Positions 1-8,154 are shown, numbered from the stretch's first letter. The stretch is 64,000 nt of DNA from an uncultured Paracoccaceae bacterium (GCA_947497985.1 CANMIX010000009.1:62001-126000); one strand, 5' to 3'. The notes: generated from the letters alone by a model not told the origin. A program made the numbers and translations.

Positions 1-81
1 CGCCAGCGACATCACCAATAGAATCCGCACCCAGCGCGGCCCCTTGGAGCTCGTGTTGGGCTTTACATTGTCCTGGCTCAT
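1..81 (-). CDS. Periplasmic heavy-metal sensor-like protein, N-terminal fragment
   Basis: Only the first 27 codons lie in the window; the rest runs off the left edge. The minus-strand ATG overlaps the stop of the anti-sigma gene in an ATGA arrangement, so the two are translationally coupled. The visible peptide has a short polar N-terminus followed by an Arg-Trp-Val-Arg stretch leading into a hydrophobic segment. That fits a membrane-anchored Spy/CpxP-like periplasmic sensor of the kind found beside ECF sigma operons in Rhodobacterales. The product name is inference from this context and the N-terminus. Confidence 0.5.
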   Translation of the reverse strand, partial: MSQDNVKPNTSSKGPRWVRILLVMSLA

Positions 82-458
82 TGCAGGTCCTCGCTCATCA
101 ATTCGCTTAGGTCGAACCCGTCAAATGGATCACTGTCTAGGCTCACTGACGCTGTTGCCAGATCGACAGGGTCCGGTAGGAACGAAGGGGGGGCCACGCC
201 TATCCAGATACCGGCCAACCCGGCAGTGATCAGTCCACCAACCCCGAATCCGCCGCCAAGCGTTGCAAAGAAACGGCTCCAAAGGCTCGGCTGTCTCAGC
301 GCGGCACCTTCCATGCTGGTTGGGCGAAACGTATCCTGCACCCGTGTCGCGTCATCCAAAATCGCCGCCATCAGACCGTCAGATAGATCCGGCTGATCGG
401 TACGCGCAGTTTGAAAAAGCGCGTCCAACTCTTTCAGTGCTTTGTCCTGTTCAGCCAT
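78..458 (-). CDS. Putative membrane anti-sigma factor of the ECF operon
   Basis: This 126-residue protein has a soluble acidic/helical N-terminus (about residues 1-60), one glycine-rich transmembrane segment near residues 73-95, and a short acidic periplasmic tail. The start was taken at the ATG that overlaps the last codons of the sigma gene; an upstream in-frame ATG would lie entirely inside sigma coding sequence. Its size, single membrane span and position directly after an ECF sigma gene suggest an anti-sigma factor. I see no zinc-binding HxxxCxxC motif, so it is not a classical ZAS protein. The function is inferred from context. Confidence 0.55.
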   Translation of the reverse strand: MAEQDKALKELDALFQTARTDQPDLSDGLMAAILDDATRVQDTFRPTSMEGAALRQPSLWSRFFATLGGGFGVGGLITAGLAGIWIGVAPPSFLPDPVDLATASVSLDSDPFDGFDLSELMSEDLQ

Positions 459-1029
459 CGGTATACCCCAATTCTTGCTTTCGACTGGCCAATGCCTTGG
501 CCAATCCACGTTTCGCGCGTGCAGTCAGGCTCTCGACCGCCTCAACGCCGATGTCCATAATCGCTGCGATCTCAGGATTGGACAATTCTTCAATGTGGCG
601 CAACACCACCGCTTGCCTTTGACGCACTGGCAGGCGCATCAAAGCATCTTGTAAGGCATCCAGCCGCGCCTTGTCCTGCAATTGATCCAACGCACCGCGC
701 GTCTCGTCCGCAGGCTCGGGAATGGCATCCAGATCCAAAGTGCCGCCGCGTTGCCGACGCTTCAGGTCGATACACAGGTTGGTCACGACCCGAAACAACC
801 ACGTGGACACCTGCGCCTGACCGGGCTGCCAATCAGGAGCCATCCGCCAAAGTCGCATCATCGCGTCCTGCATGATATCTTCGGCCTCGGCCCGATTGCC
901 CAGCATACGCATGGCGACCCCCAACGCGCGGGGCGCTAAACGCTGTGTCAGGCTCGCCGCCGCCGCGCGGTCACCATTGCCAAACAAAACCAAAAGCGCA
1001 TCGTCGGAAAGATCCTCGACTTGGCTCAT
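451..1029 (-). CDS. ECF (sigma-70 family) RNA polymerase sigma factor
   Basis: A 192-residue sigma factor with the ECF layout. Region 2 lies at about residues 20-95, with the Arg-Ala-Glu-Ala-Glu-Asp-Ile-Met-Gln-Asp core-binding segment and the Trp-Leu-Phe-Arg-Val-Val-Thr-Asn motif typical of region 2.4. An acidic linker follows, then region 4 with a helix-turn-helix around the Arg-Gln-Arg-Gln-Ala-Val-Val-Leu-Arg segment. The start was set at the methionine of MSQVEDLSDDALL, because the longer reading runs back through the intergenic gap. It lies 64 bp downstream of the EF-hand gene and overlaps the anti-sigma gene by 8 bp. It probably controls its own operon and other stress genes; the signal is not visible. 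Confidence 0.88.
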   Translation of the reverse strand: MSQVEDLSDDALLVLFGNGDRAAAASLTQRLAPRALGVAMRMLGNRAEAEDIMQDAMMRLWRMAPDWQPGQAQVSTWLFRVVTNLCIDLKRRQRGGTLDLDAIPEPADETRGALDQLQDKARLDALQDALMRLPVRQRQAVVLRHIEELSNPEIAAIMDIGVEAVESLTARAKRGLAKALASRKQELGYTDG

Positions 1030-1093
1030 AGGCGCCCCCGCGATAGGGACACCTTGAGTGGTTTTTTGCGGATTATAAAGCACGCAACTTGGG

Positions 1094-1570
1094 TCAGTTT
1101 TGATCCTGTTGCTCTTCTTTCCACTGTTTTCTCCCCTTGTCGCCACGATGTGCTTTGCGGGCGGCGTCAAATTCGTCCTTGGAGATACCACCGCTCTCAT
1201 CTGCATCCAAGCGGGAGAAGCGTTTTGCCATATCACGGGGTTTGGGCAGTTCATCAGCGCTCAGCACGCCGTCGCCATTCGCGTCATGCTCCTTGAGCAT
1301 CCGTTCGGCACGCACGTCTGCACGCTTCGAGGCGCGGGCAGTCATCTCTTCCAGAGACAGCGCACCATCGCCGTTGGTGTCTGCTTCGGCAAAGTGGCGC
1401 GCGCGGACGCTTTCCAGCTCTGCTTTGCTGACTTCACCATCACCGTTGGTGTCCATTTCCTCAAAGCTCATACGCGGTCCGTGGTGCCCCGGGGATTTGG
1501 CCATCGCCGCACCTGCTCCGATAACGCTTGCGCCTGCAATAACCAATGCAATGAATGTCAGATGTTTCAT
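1094..1570 (-). CDS. Secreted EF-hand calcium-binding protein
   Basis: A 158-residue exported protein. Residues 1-24 form a Sec signal peptide ending in Ala-Met-Ala. The mature part carries several EF-hand loops of the DxNGDGxxSxxE type (for example Asp-Thr-Asn-Gly-Asp-Gly-Glu-Val-Ser, Asp-Thr-Asn-Gly-Asp-Gly-Ala-Leu-Ser, Asp-Ala-Asn-Gly-Asp-Gly-Val-Leu-Ser and Asp-Ala-Asp-Glu-Ser-Gly-Gly-Ile-Ser), so at least four potential Ca2+ sites. The tail is very basic and polar. It is the first gene of the sigma/anti-sigma operon and may be a target or signal partner of that sigma factor. That linkage is inferred from gene order only. Confidence 0.85.
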   Translation of the reverse strand: MKHLTFIALVIAGASVIGAGAAMAKSPGHHGPRMSFEEMDTNGDGEVSKAELESVRARHFAEADTNGDGALSLEEMTARASKRADVRAERMLKEHDANGDGVLSADELPKPRDMAKRFSRLDADESGGISKDEFDAARKAHRGDKGRKQWKEEQQDQN

Positions 1571-1752
1571 TCTTTACTCTCCTTTGGCAGTGGCAGCGTC
1601 TTGCTGCCTTATGCACAAGAGAAACGTGGGGGGACCGGATTTCCGTCGCGCCTTGCTGAAAAAAGTTGCGACATGCGGACGCAAGCGGAGCGCTATGGCT
1701 TTACTTCAACCGCGTTAATCCCACATTTGCGAGGAACATTTAGGATAGCGAT

Positions 1753-2184
1753 ATGATCGACAGTGTTGCCCAGACCCCGACCGAGACCGACGTCCCATTG
1801 GCCACACAGGACAGTGATGCGGCACGTCCAACCCGACCGGCATTGCTCAAAGGGTGGCGCTGCCGTTGCCCGCGCTGTGGTGAGGGGAAGGTTTTGCACT
1901 CCTACCTCAAGGTCAACGACACCTGCAGCAACTGCAATCTGGACCTGTCCAAAGCCCGCGCTGATGACGGCCCGGCCTATCTCACCATCCTGCTGGTTGG
2001 CCATTTGATGGCGCCATTGTTGCATATTGTCTATTTCAAGTGGGAACCGGCACCGATGGTGACGTTCTCAGTTTTTAGCATAGGCTGCCTGCTGTTGTCG
2101 CTGTTCTTGCTGCCCCGAATGAAGGGGATGATCATCGCCTATCAATGGGCACGCGGCATGTATGGGTTTGACAAGGCAGACTAA
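1753..2184 (+). CDS. DUF983 family membrane protein
   Basis: A 143-residue protein with the DUF983 pattern. A short N-terminal leader is followed by two CxxC pairs (Cys-Pro-Arg-Cys at about residue 39 and Cys-Ser-Asn-Cys at about residue 57) that look like a small zinc ribbon. Two transmembrane helices follow (about residues 80-98 and 104-122), then a positively charged C-terminus. The family is widespread in alphaproteobacteria and has no established function; some members sit near cytochrome oxidase genes. It is divergent from the EF-hand gene, with about 180 bp between them, and is followed at 62 bp by a Nudix gene on the same strand. Confidence 0.85.
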   Translation: MIDSVAQTPTETDVPLATQDSDAARPTRPALLKGWRCRCPRCGEGKVLHSYLKVNDTCSNCNLDLSKARADDGPAYLTILLVGHLMAPLLHIVYFKWEPAPMVTFSVFSIGCLLLSLFLLPRMKGMIIAYQWARGMYGFDKAD

Positions 2185-2246
2185 CCTGCATTTTGTATAC
2201 TGCAGGCTGACGTGCGATGCGTCGGCCGTCAGATGCTGGAACACAA

Positions 2247-2957
2247 ATGACGACACCGCCCGCGCAGGTCGATAAAACCGCGATACGCAATGCATCGAGC
2301 GTTATTGTATTGCGCGACAAAGATGGCGCATCCCCAAGCGTTCTTATGGGGCAGCGCGGTGCCAAAGCTGCGTTTATGCCCAGCAAGTTTGTCTTTCCCG
2401 GCGGTGCGGTCGACCCAGATGATGCCTCTGTTCCACTGGCAGCAGCCATTCCGTCCCATGTCGCGGAATTGCTGATGGACCATGCGCCCGATCATTTACG
2501 TGATGCTCTGGTCTGCGCGGCAATTCGTGAGCTTTGGGAAGAAACGGGACTTGTCCTGGGCCAAACAGACCTGTGGGAGGATCCGCCTGCCGACTGGACA
2601 GAGTTTGCGGCAACTGGACACAGACCAGACGCCAGCGCCTTGGAATTCGTGTTCCGCGCGATAACCCCGACTGGACGTCCACGCCGGTTTGATGCGCGCT
2701 TCTTCTTGGTAGATGCCAGCCATGTCGCAAGTGATTTGGATGATTTCTCGCGCGCCTCAGATGAACTGTCCAATCTGCAATGGGTCCCATTGGACCAAGC
2801 GCGCGGATTTGATCTGCCGTTTATCACGCAGGTCGTTCTGGCCGAAGTCGCCGCGCGCCTGCCCAATCTTACCCCTGTTACGTCGGTTCCCTTTTTTCAG
2901 AACAATGACGAAGAAAGCCTGTTCTTGCATCTGAATGGCGCATCGCCGCTCGGGTGA
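2247..2957 (+). CDS. Nudix hydrolase
   Basis: A 236-residue Nudix-superfamily protein. The Nudix box is clear near the middle, ending Arg-Glu-Leu-Trp-Glu-Glu-Thr-Gly-Leu, which supplies the metal-binding glutamates. The N-terminal strand segment and the Phe-Val-Phe-Pro-Gly-Gly-Ala-Val motif just after residue 50 place it with the larger RppH/CoA-pyrophosphatase-like hydrolases that cleave nucleoside diphosphates linked to another moiety. The second methionine (MTTPPAQ) was preferred as start because the upstream ten residues do not resemble the family. Its stop lies 7 bp from that of the convergent EamA gene. The substrate cannot be assigned. Confidence 0.85.
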   Translation: MTTPPAQVDKTAIRNASSVIVLRDKDGASPSVLMGQRGAKAAFMPSKFVFPGGAVDPDDASVPLAAAIPSHVAELLMDHAPDHLRDALVCAAIRELWEETGLVLGQTDLWEDPPADWTEFAATGHRPDASALEFVFRAITPTGRPRRFDARFFLVDASHVASDLDDFSRASDELSNLQWVPLDQARGFDLPFITQVVLAEVAARLPNLTPVTSVPFFQNNDEESLFLHLNGASPLG

Positions 2958-2964
2958 TCTGCGC

Positions 2965-3867
2965 TCAGATCGTCAACACCAGCACTAGAATCGACAAACC
3001 AAGGAACGCCATCCCCAGTATCTCACGTCGGGTGACCGTTTCTTTGAAGAACAAGATGGACGCTAGAAGTGAAAGCAATAGCTCCACCTGCCCTACTGCT
3101 TTGACATAGGCGGCGTTTTGCAACGTGAAGGCCCAGAACCAGCAAAAGGATCCGCCCATGCTGGTCAGCCCAACCCAAACAGCCACACGACGCGCTTGCC
3201 AGACACGACCAATTTCGGCCGGATCACGCAACACCAACCAAACTGCCATGATCAGGGTTTGCAAGCTCACAACTGCCCCCAAGGTAACCCCCGCGCGCAC
3301 GATTGGCTCCAGTTCCGCCAATTGCAGTGACGCCGCACGGTAGCTGACGGCCGAAAAGGCGAACAAGATGCCCGACCCAATCCCCAGCTTCGCCGCGCGG
3401 TTTGTCAGATGAAGATACCAAGCCCCGCTGCTGTCGCTTGGCTTGGACAAGATCAACACAGCAACCAACCCCAACAGGATCGCGCCCCATCCGCCAAGGC
3501 TGATCTGGTCTCCCAGAACCACCAGACCCACAATTGCCGTCTGAATGACCTCAGTCTTTTTGAAGGTGATCCCGACGGCAAAGTTGCGCTGCTTGAACAA
3601 TGCGACGACGCAGATGGTCGCGGTGATTTGCGACACCGCACCTATGGTGGCAAACAACCAAAACCGCGTATCCAACGTCGGCAGGCTGGCCCCGCTGTGC
3701 CAGAAATAGGCCGCAAGCCCGGCCAGGATGAAAGGCATCGAGTAGAAGAAACGTGAAAACGTTGCCCCGGCGGCCGACAAGGTGACGGAGGCCAGAACTT
3801 TCTGCAACATAAAGCGGATGGTTTGAAAACTTGCCGCGGCTAAGGCGATGACGATCCATAAATACAT
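2965..3867 (-). CDS. EamA/DMT-family transporter
   Basis: A 300-residue integral membrane protein with about ten hydrophobic helices arranged as two EamA repeats of five, the usual size for the drug/metabolite transporter superfamily. It probably exports a small metabolite or amino acid, but nothing in the sequence fixes the substrate. It stands alone, convergent with the Nudix gene and divergent from the GlxA-type regulator across a 314-bp gap. Confidence 0.85.
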   Translation of the reverse strand: MYLWIVIALAAASFQTIRFMLQKVLASVTLSAAGATFSRFFYSMPFILAGLAAYFWHSGASLPTLDTRFWLFATIGAVSQITATICVVALFKQRNFAVGITFKKTEVIQTAIVGLVVLGDQISLGGWGAILLGLVAVLILSKPSDSSGAWYLHLTNRAAKLGIGSGILFAFSAVSYRAASLQLAELEPIVRAGVTLGAVVSLQTLIMAVWLVLRDPAEIGRVWQARRVAVWVGLTSMGGSFCWFWAFTLQNAAYVKAVGQVELLLSLLASILFFKETVTRREILGMAFLGLSILVLVLTI

Positions 3868-4025
3868 GTCACGGCTTATGGCAGTTTCGCCCTCACTTCA
3901 CCACGCAAATCACGTCTTCGATACAATTCCAAGATGTCTGCACACAGATGACATCGCGCTGTTCTGGCCAACGACGACCGACAATTTGCGGTGGCTTGCC
4001 CCTGAGCAATTGGGCAAGAAATGTT

Positions 4026-4057
4026 AAGATTTGGCCGATTTTGGCCGTCAAAATCTT
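4026..4057. promoter_or_regulatory. Dyad and repeat element in the EamA/GlxA intergenic gap
   Basis: The 314-bp gap between the divergent EamA and GlxA genes (3868-4181) contains no gene I can support. It is AT-richer than its surroundings. An inverted repeat AAGATTT...AAATCTT (7-bp arms, 18-bp spacer) encloses a direct repeat GGCCG-ATTTT-GGCCG. It could be an operator for the downstream regulator or its neighbour, or an RNA hairpin. It lies about 125 bp before the regulator start. Confidence 0.35.
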
Positions 4058-4181
4058 CTCCTTCTTATGTACCGTGTTGTGCCACAAGTTATCCCCAGCC
4101 TTGTCCCCGGAAACCGATTTGCGGGTTTTTCGCCCTTCGCCCAGCCTTGTGGAAAGACTTATCACAAAGCGAATCGACTTG

Positions 4182-5249
4182 ATGAAATCCGCACAAAACA
4201 TCCTTCAGCCCGAAGCAAAGGCGCTCAATACAGCGGTGCTGGTTTTGGATGAAACCAACACACTGTCCTTTGCCGCAACGGTAGATCCCATGCGCGCCGC
4301 CAATCGTTTGGCTGGACGTCCGCTCTTTGACTGGGACTATGTCAGCGCCACGGACGAAGTGCCGATGCTGTCCAGCGGGCTGACGGTACCAAGCTTTCCG
4401 ATGGCGCAATTGGAGACATGTGACGCGTTGATCGTTCTGGCCGGTTTCCAACTTGCGCGCCATGCGACCCCCAGCCTGCTGTCTGGTCTGCGCCGCATTG
4501 CCAACACAGGGGCCACATTGATCGGCATCGACGGGGGGGCTTGGTTACTGGCTGAGGCCGGCCTGTTGGACCACCATCCTGCGACCTGCCACTGGGACGC
4601 GCAGGAGAGTTTCTCCCGCCGCTTTCCCGAAGTTGAATTTTGTGCCGAGCCCTTCACCACGTCTGAGGGTCGGATGACAGCCAGCGGCGGCACGGCAGCA
4701 GTTGACCTGATGTTGCACCTGATCAATGCACGGATGGGTGCCGGATTTGCCGGGCGCATGGCAGATCTGTTTGTCGCACCAAAACTCATGGATGAGCCCT
4801 TGCCCGATGACGGCTCTGTTGTATCACTCCCCTCCGGCAGCGCCCGCGACACCGCGTTGACCGATCAGGCCCACGCGCTGATGGAGGACACGCTGGCAAC
4901 CCCGATGCCGCTTGCCATGATGGCAGAGATTTTGGGGACGAGCGCACGCACTCTGCAACAGCAATTCCGCCTGCGTTTGAACACCACGCCACAGGATCAC
5001 TATTTGCAACTGCGCCTTGCAGAAGCACGCCGTTTGGTGACCGACACCAGCCTGCCATTGCTGGAAGTGGCCGAAGCCACCGGGTTTACGTCGCAGTCCA
5101 GCTTTTCTCGCGCCTTTCGCACCGCACATGGGATTTCCGCACGCGCGTTGCGCCAGGATCTTCCACAGCATCAAGGCACAACAGGAAGCCGCTTGCTCCC
5201 ACATAGCTTGGCCAAATTTGCGTCCCGCTCTTCGGCGACACGCCACTAG
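4182..5249 (+). CDS. GlxA-family transcriptional regulator (DJ-1/PfpI domain plus AraC HTH)
   Basis: A 355-residue regulator. The N-terminal half (about residues 15-190) is a DJ-1/PfpI amidotransferase-like domain. The C-terminal 100 residues form an AraC/XylS double helix-turn-helix, with the family signature in Leu-Leu-Glu-Val-Ala-Glu-Ala-Thr-Gly-Phe-Thr-Ser-Gln-Ser-Ser-Phe-Ser-Arg-Ala-Phe. Relatives control carnitine, glycine-betaine and other quaternary amine or amino acid catabolism, but no catabolic genes adjoin it here, so the target is unknown. The start chosen is the methionine of MKSAQNILQ; the longer reading begins in AT-rich intergenic sequence. Confidence 0.85.
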   Translation: MKSAQNILQPEAKALNTAVLVLDETNTLSFAATVDPMRAANRLAGRPLFDWDYVSATDEVPMLSSGLTVPSFPMAQLETCDALIVLAGFQLARHATPSLLSGLRRIANTGATLIGIDGGAWLLAEAGLLDHHPATCHWDAQESFSRRFPEVEFCAEPFTTSEGRMTASGGTAAVDLMLHLINARMGAGFAGRMADLFVAPKLMDEPLPDDGSVVSLPSGSARDTALTDQAHALMEDTLATPMPLAMMAEILGTSARTLQQQFRLRLNTTPQDHYLQLRLAEARRLVTDTSLPLLEVAEATGFTSQSSFSRAFRTAHGISARALRQDLPQHQGTTGSRLLPHSLAKFASRSSATRH

Positions 5250-5268
5250 GCCAGAAAACGCAACGGCA

Positions 5269-5353
5269 GCACCGCGCCAAAAGGCGCGGTGCCCGGCCCA
5301 ACGGGTCGCCTGCGATCTTGATCGCTGTGCAGACCGGGCGGGAGCCCCCGCCC
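5269..5353. terminator. Two stem-loops between convergent genes
   Basis: Between the convergent regulator and aldo/keto reductase genes there are two strong hairpins. GCACCGCGCC-AAAA-GGCGCGGTGC (5269-5292) is a perfect 10-bp stem. GGGCGGG-AGCC-CCCGCCC (5336-5353) has a 7-bp stem. Neither has a long U tract, so they may be bidirectional terminators or mRNA 3'-end stabilisers. Confidence 0.5.
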
Positions 5354-5373
5354 CTTTGGCCTAAGCACGCCGA

Positions 5374-6423
5374 TCAATACGGCATGGGATACGCTTTGTG
5401 GGTGGCATCAATCTCGGAAATGACATCCTCACCCAGTTCCAGATCTTTACCATCCAGGATATGTTGCAACTGTATCTGATCGGTTGCGCCAAAGATGATT
5501 GAGGCCATAAAGGGACGGGTTTTGCACCATGCCAGCGCCATGTGGGTCGGATCTAGACCGTGTTTGCTGGCAATCGCCAAATAGGCATCAACGGCTCCAA
5601 ATACACGCTCGGACACACGACCACCCAAATTACTATTGATGGTCATGCGTGATTTCTCAGGCACAGCACCGCTTTGGTACTTACCGGTCAAAAGTCCCGT
5701 CGCAAGGGGTGAATAAGACAACAGCCCCACGTCTTCATAGGTGCTCAGCTCCGCAAGATCCGTGTCAAACAAACGGCACAACAGCGAGTATTCGTTTTGC
5801 AACGTGGCCACGCGTGGGCCTTTGCCCGCCTCCGCCAACTCCAACCACTGGGAGGTGCCCCATGCGCTGTCATTGCTGAGACCAAAAGCACGGATATTGC
5901 CTTTGTCGACCTGCTCCTGCAGCGCTTCCAGACAGGTTTCGATATCTGCGCGGATATCTGATCGGGTTTGCCCCGATGTCCAGGGCTTAAACCCCCAGTT
6001 CTTGCGGAACATATAGCTGCCGCGATTTGGCCAATGGAATTGGTACAGGTCGATGTAATCCGTTTTCAACCGCCTCAGAGAGCCTTCGATGGTTGATGCG
6101 ATGCTCTCCTTACTGATCGGCGCGCCGTCGCGCACAGCCTTAAGACCTTCACCGGAATGTTTCGTCGCCAGAATATAATCGCCACGACGCCCGGTCTTCT
6201 CATTCCAATTGCCAATGATCGCTTCACTGTGGCCAATGGTTTCTGCCCGCACCGGGTTGACCGGATACATTTCTGCGGTGTCTAAAAAATTGATCCCGGC
6301 CTCGAGCGCCATGTCAATTTGCGTATGCGAGTCAGCTTCATCGGTCTGCGAGCCAAAGGTCATGGTGCCCAGGCAATACTCTGTGACCATGATATCTGTG
6401 CGGCCCAATCGGTTCTGTTTCAT
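5374..6423 (-). CDS. Aldo/keto reductase (Tas-like)
   Basis: A 349-residue NADP(H)-dependent aldo/keto reductase with a TIM-barrel layout. Visible features are the Leu-Gly-Arg-Thr N-terminal strand, the Gly-Ile-Asn-Phe-Leu-Asp-Thr-Ala-Glu-Met-Tyr segment carrying the catalytic Asp and Tyr, the Ala-Thr-Lys-His lysine motif and the Tyr-Gln-Phe-His-Trp histidine motif. This completes the Asp-Tyr-Lys-His tetrad. The length and the insertion after the Tyr fit the Tas/YghZ-like branch rather than short AKRs. The substrate is unknown. It is divergent from the SOS-regulated imuA. Confidence 0.88.
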   Translation of the reverse strand: MKQNRLGRTDIMVTEYCLGTMTFGSQTDEADSHTQIDMALEAGINFLDTAEMYPVNPVRAETIGHSEAIIGNWNEKTGRRGDYILATKHSGEGLKAVRDGAPISKESIASTIEGSLRRLKTDYIDLYQFHWPNRGSYMFRKNWGFKPWTSGQTRSDIRADIETCLEALQEQVDKGNIRAFGLSNDSAWGTSQWLELAEAGKGPRVATLQNEYSLLCRLFDTDLAELSTYEDVGLLSYSPLATGLLTGKYQSGAVPEKSRMTINSNLGGRVSERVFGAVDAYLAIASKHGLDPTHMALAWCKTRPFMASIIFGATDQIQLQHILDGKDLELGEDVISEIDATHKAYPMPY

Positions 6424-6506
6424 TGCACGTCCCTTCGCTGTCCGGCATTTTGTTACCGCAACCTAAGCCTCCATTGGTGTGATGCAACCCCCTCAGAAAA
6501 GATTGA

Positions 6507-6521
6507 GAACAAAATGAGAAC
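6507..6521 (-). promoter_or_regulatory. LexA (SOS) box upstream of imuA
   Basis: The sequence GAAC-AAAATGA-GAAC is an exact GAAC-N7-GAAC direct repeat. Read on the minus strand it is GTTC-N7-GTTC, the consensus LexA operator of alphaproteobacteria. It ends 15 bp before the imuA start codon, where a repressor would block transcription. A second small inverted repeat, CATGCC-N7-GGCATG, lies between the box and the start codon and overlaps the ATG. Confidence 0.8.
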
Positions 6522-6536
6522 ATGCCAATCTAAGGC

Positions 6537-7160
6537 ATGCCGACTCATCTTTTGACCCGCAGAACACATCGACCCAAAGACGGCCTGTGTCTGAGCGATG
6601 ATATCTCCCTGCCCCGCGCCCGCGCGCATGAGGCCTGCGGCCCGGCTCGCTGGGGGTTTGCCCTATGGCTGGCCTCGGCTGTGCCCGGCCCGATCCTCTG
6701 GGTGACACCCCAATGGGAGAAGGTACAGCTCAACCCCGATGGCATCGCGCCCTTCACCGATCCGAGCAGGTTTCTCTTTATCCGCGCCCCTCGGACAGAG
6801 GATCTTTTGTGGTGCACCGAAGAGATCCTGCGCAGCGGGGCTACGGGGCTTGTTGTCTGTGAACTTCCTGAACCACCTTTGATGACCCCAGTCCGCCGTC
6901 TGCATCTTGCGGCGGAGGAAGGCGGTACATTGGGGGCTGCCCCCCTCGCGCTGCTGCTGACCCCTGATCAAGGCGGCGCCCCCGGCATTGAGACGCGCTG
7001 GCATATGGCGCAAGCCCACAGCGCCACTCACAGCCACTGGACCCTCAAGCGTCTGCGCGCCCGCACTGCACCCCCCAAAGAGTGGATCCTCAAACGCGGC
7101 GCGGCCCCCAAGCCTTTTGCGGTGTCTCCAGCCAGCACACCAAACGTTCGCAATTCATAA
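6537..7160 (+). CDS. imuA: ImuA-family SOS mutagenesis protein (orphan)
   Basis: A 207-residue protein of the short alphaproteobacterial ImuA type (RecA/SulA-like, lacking a full RecA core). It shows the family's start motif, the Ala-Arg-Ala-His-Glu-Ala-Cys-Gly-Pro-Ala segment, the Glu-Asp-Leu-Leu-Trp-Cys-Thr-Glu-Glu-Ile-Leu-Arg helix, the Thr-Pro-Val-Arg-Arg-Leu-His-Leu-Ala-Ala-Glu motif and the C-terminal Trp-Thr-Leu-Lys-Arg-Leu-Arg-Ala-Arg tail. ImuA normally works with ImuB and DnaE2 in error-prone lesion bypass, encoded as imuA-imuB-dnaE2. Here the next gene is an AraC regulator, so the cassette is split or degraded. The upstream LexA box supports SOS induction. Confidence 0.8.
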   Translation: MPTHLLTRRTHRPKDGLCLSDDISLPRARAHEACGPARWGFALWLASAVPGPILWVTPQWEKVQLNPDGIAPFTDPSRFLFIRAPRTEDLLWCTEEILRSGATGLVVCELPEPPLMTPVRRLHLAAEEGGTLGAAPLALLLTPDQGGAPGIETRWHMAQAHSATHSHWTLKRLRARTAPPKEWILKRGAAPKPFAVSPASTPNVRNS

Positions 7161-7212
7161 CCCGTCGTTCAGCACCATGGACGGCAGGTCATCGGACCTG
7201 CATGATACATGC

Positions 7213-8154
7213 ATGATAGACACTCTAAGCGACATATTTTCCAAACTCTCCGTAAAAGGAACGCTCTATTTCCGGACCAGTTTTTCCGGCCATTGGGGTG
7301 TCTCCGTTCCAAATTACAAAAACGTCGCGCGTTTTCATTTCGCGCATCGCGGCGATTGCACCGTGCGTCTGCCAGCAAGCGGCGAGATGTTGCATCTGGC
7401 GCAGGGGGATTTGATCATCATTCCCCATGGCGCAGCACATGATCTCATTTCAGGTCCAGATCAGGCACACCGAAGCCTGCCTTTGGACCAAGTGCTGGAA
7501 ACATCCGGCTATCAAGGTGATGGAACGCTGGTTTATGGCGACGCTGACAGCAATCGGGAAACACAGCTCATATGTGGGCATTTCTCTTTCGCCCCCAATG
7601 CACGGCATCTCATATTTGATCGCCTACCGCCGTATATTCACATCAAAAACTATGGCGAACCTGCCGGTCGATGGATGGACGCAACTCTGCGCATGATTGG
7701 CGATGAAGCAGGCCGCACCCAGTTTGGAGGGGACCTTATTGCCCTGCGCCTGTCAGAAGTGATCCTCGCCCAGGCTCTGCGCTGTTTCATCGAAACACAG
7801 GGTCATAACTACAGCGGGCTTGCCGGTTTTGCGGACCCCAAACTGGCACAGGCCCTCGCCGCCTTTCACAATGCGCCCGCCAACGACTGGACCGTCGCGG
7901 ACCTTGCGCGGGAGGCCGGGATGTCCCGCACCGGCTTTGCGGTTCATTTCGCCGACAAAATGGGCATCCCACCAATGCAATATCTGACCAACTGGCGCAT
8001 GCAGATCGCATGTCAGTCCTTAGGGCAAGATCACGCCAGCATCGCCGAAGTGGCCGCGCGAACGGGGTATTCATCGGAAAGCGCATTCAGTCGCGTATTC
8101 AAAAAAGAAATGGGAATTAGCCCAGCAGCCTTTCGCGGACGCGCCTGTGCATAA
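7213..8154 (+). CDS. AraC-family transcriptional regulator with cupin domain
   Basis: A 313-residue regulator. Residues 1-190 form a cupin_6-type ligand-binding domain, with the His-Arg-Gly-Asp-Cys-Thr-Val-Arg-Leu strand and the Gly-Asp-Leu-Ile-Ile-Ile-Pro-His-Gly-Ala-Ala-His motif. The last 100 residues are the AraC double helix-turn-helix, ending with Ala-Arg-Thr-Gly-Tyr-Ser-Ser-Glu-Ser-Ala-Phe-Ser-Arg-Val-Phe-Lys-Lys. Start alternatives are 7213 and the in-frame ATG at 7177. The start region is rich in CATG/ATGCAT repeats. The SPW gene follows about 120 bp downstream and could be a target, but this is only proximity. Confidence 0.85.
   Translation: MIDTLSDIFSKLSVKGTLYFRTSFSGHWGVSVPNYKNVARFHFAHRGDCTVRLPASGEMLHLAQGDLIIIPHGAAHDLISGPDQAHRSLPLDQVLETSGYQGDGTLVYGDADSNRETQLICGHFSFAPNARHLIFDRLPPYIHIKNYGEPAGRWMDATLRMIGDEAGRTQFGGDLIALRLSEVILAQALRCFIETQGHNYSGLAGFADPKLAQALAAFHNAPANDWTVADLAREAGMSRTGFAVHFADKMGIPPMQYLTNWRMQIACQSLGQDHASIAEVAARTGYSSESAFSRVFKKEMGISPAAFRGRACA

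Noticed and set aside
1100-1756. Plus-strand open frames over the EF-hand gene
   Set aside because: They are antisense to clear EF-hand repeats and lack protein features of their own.
3948-4181. Extended N-terminus for the GlxA-type regulator
   Set aside because: The extra 78 residues fall in AT-rich intergenic sequence and do not match the family start.
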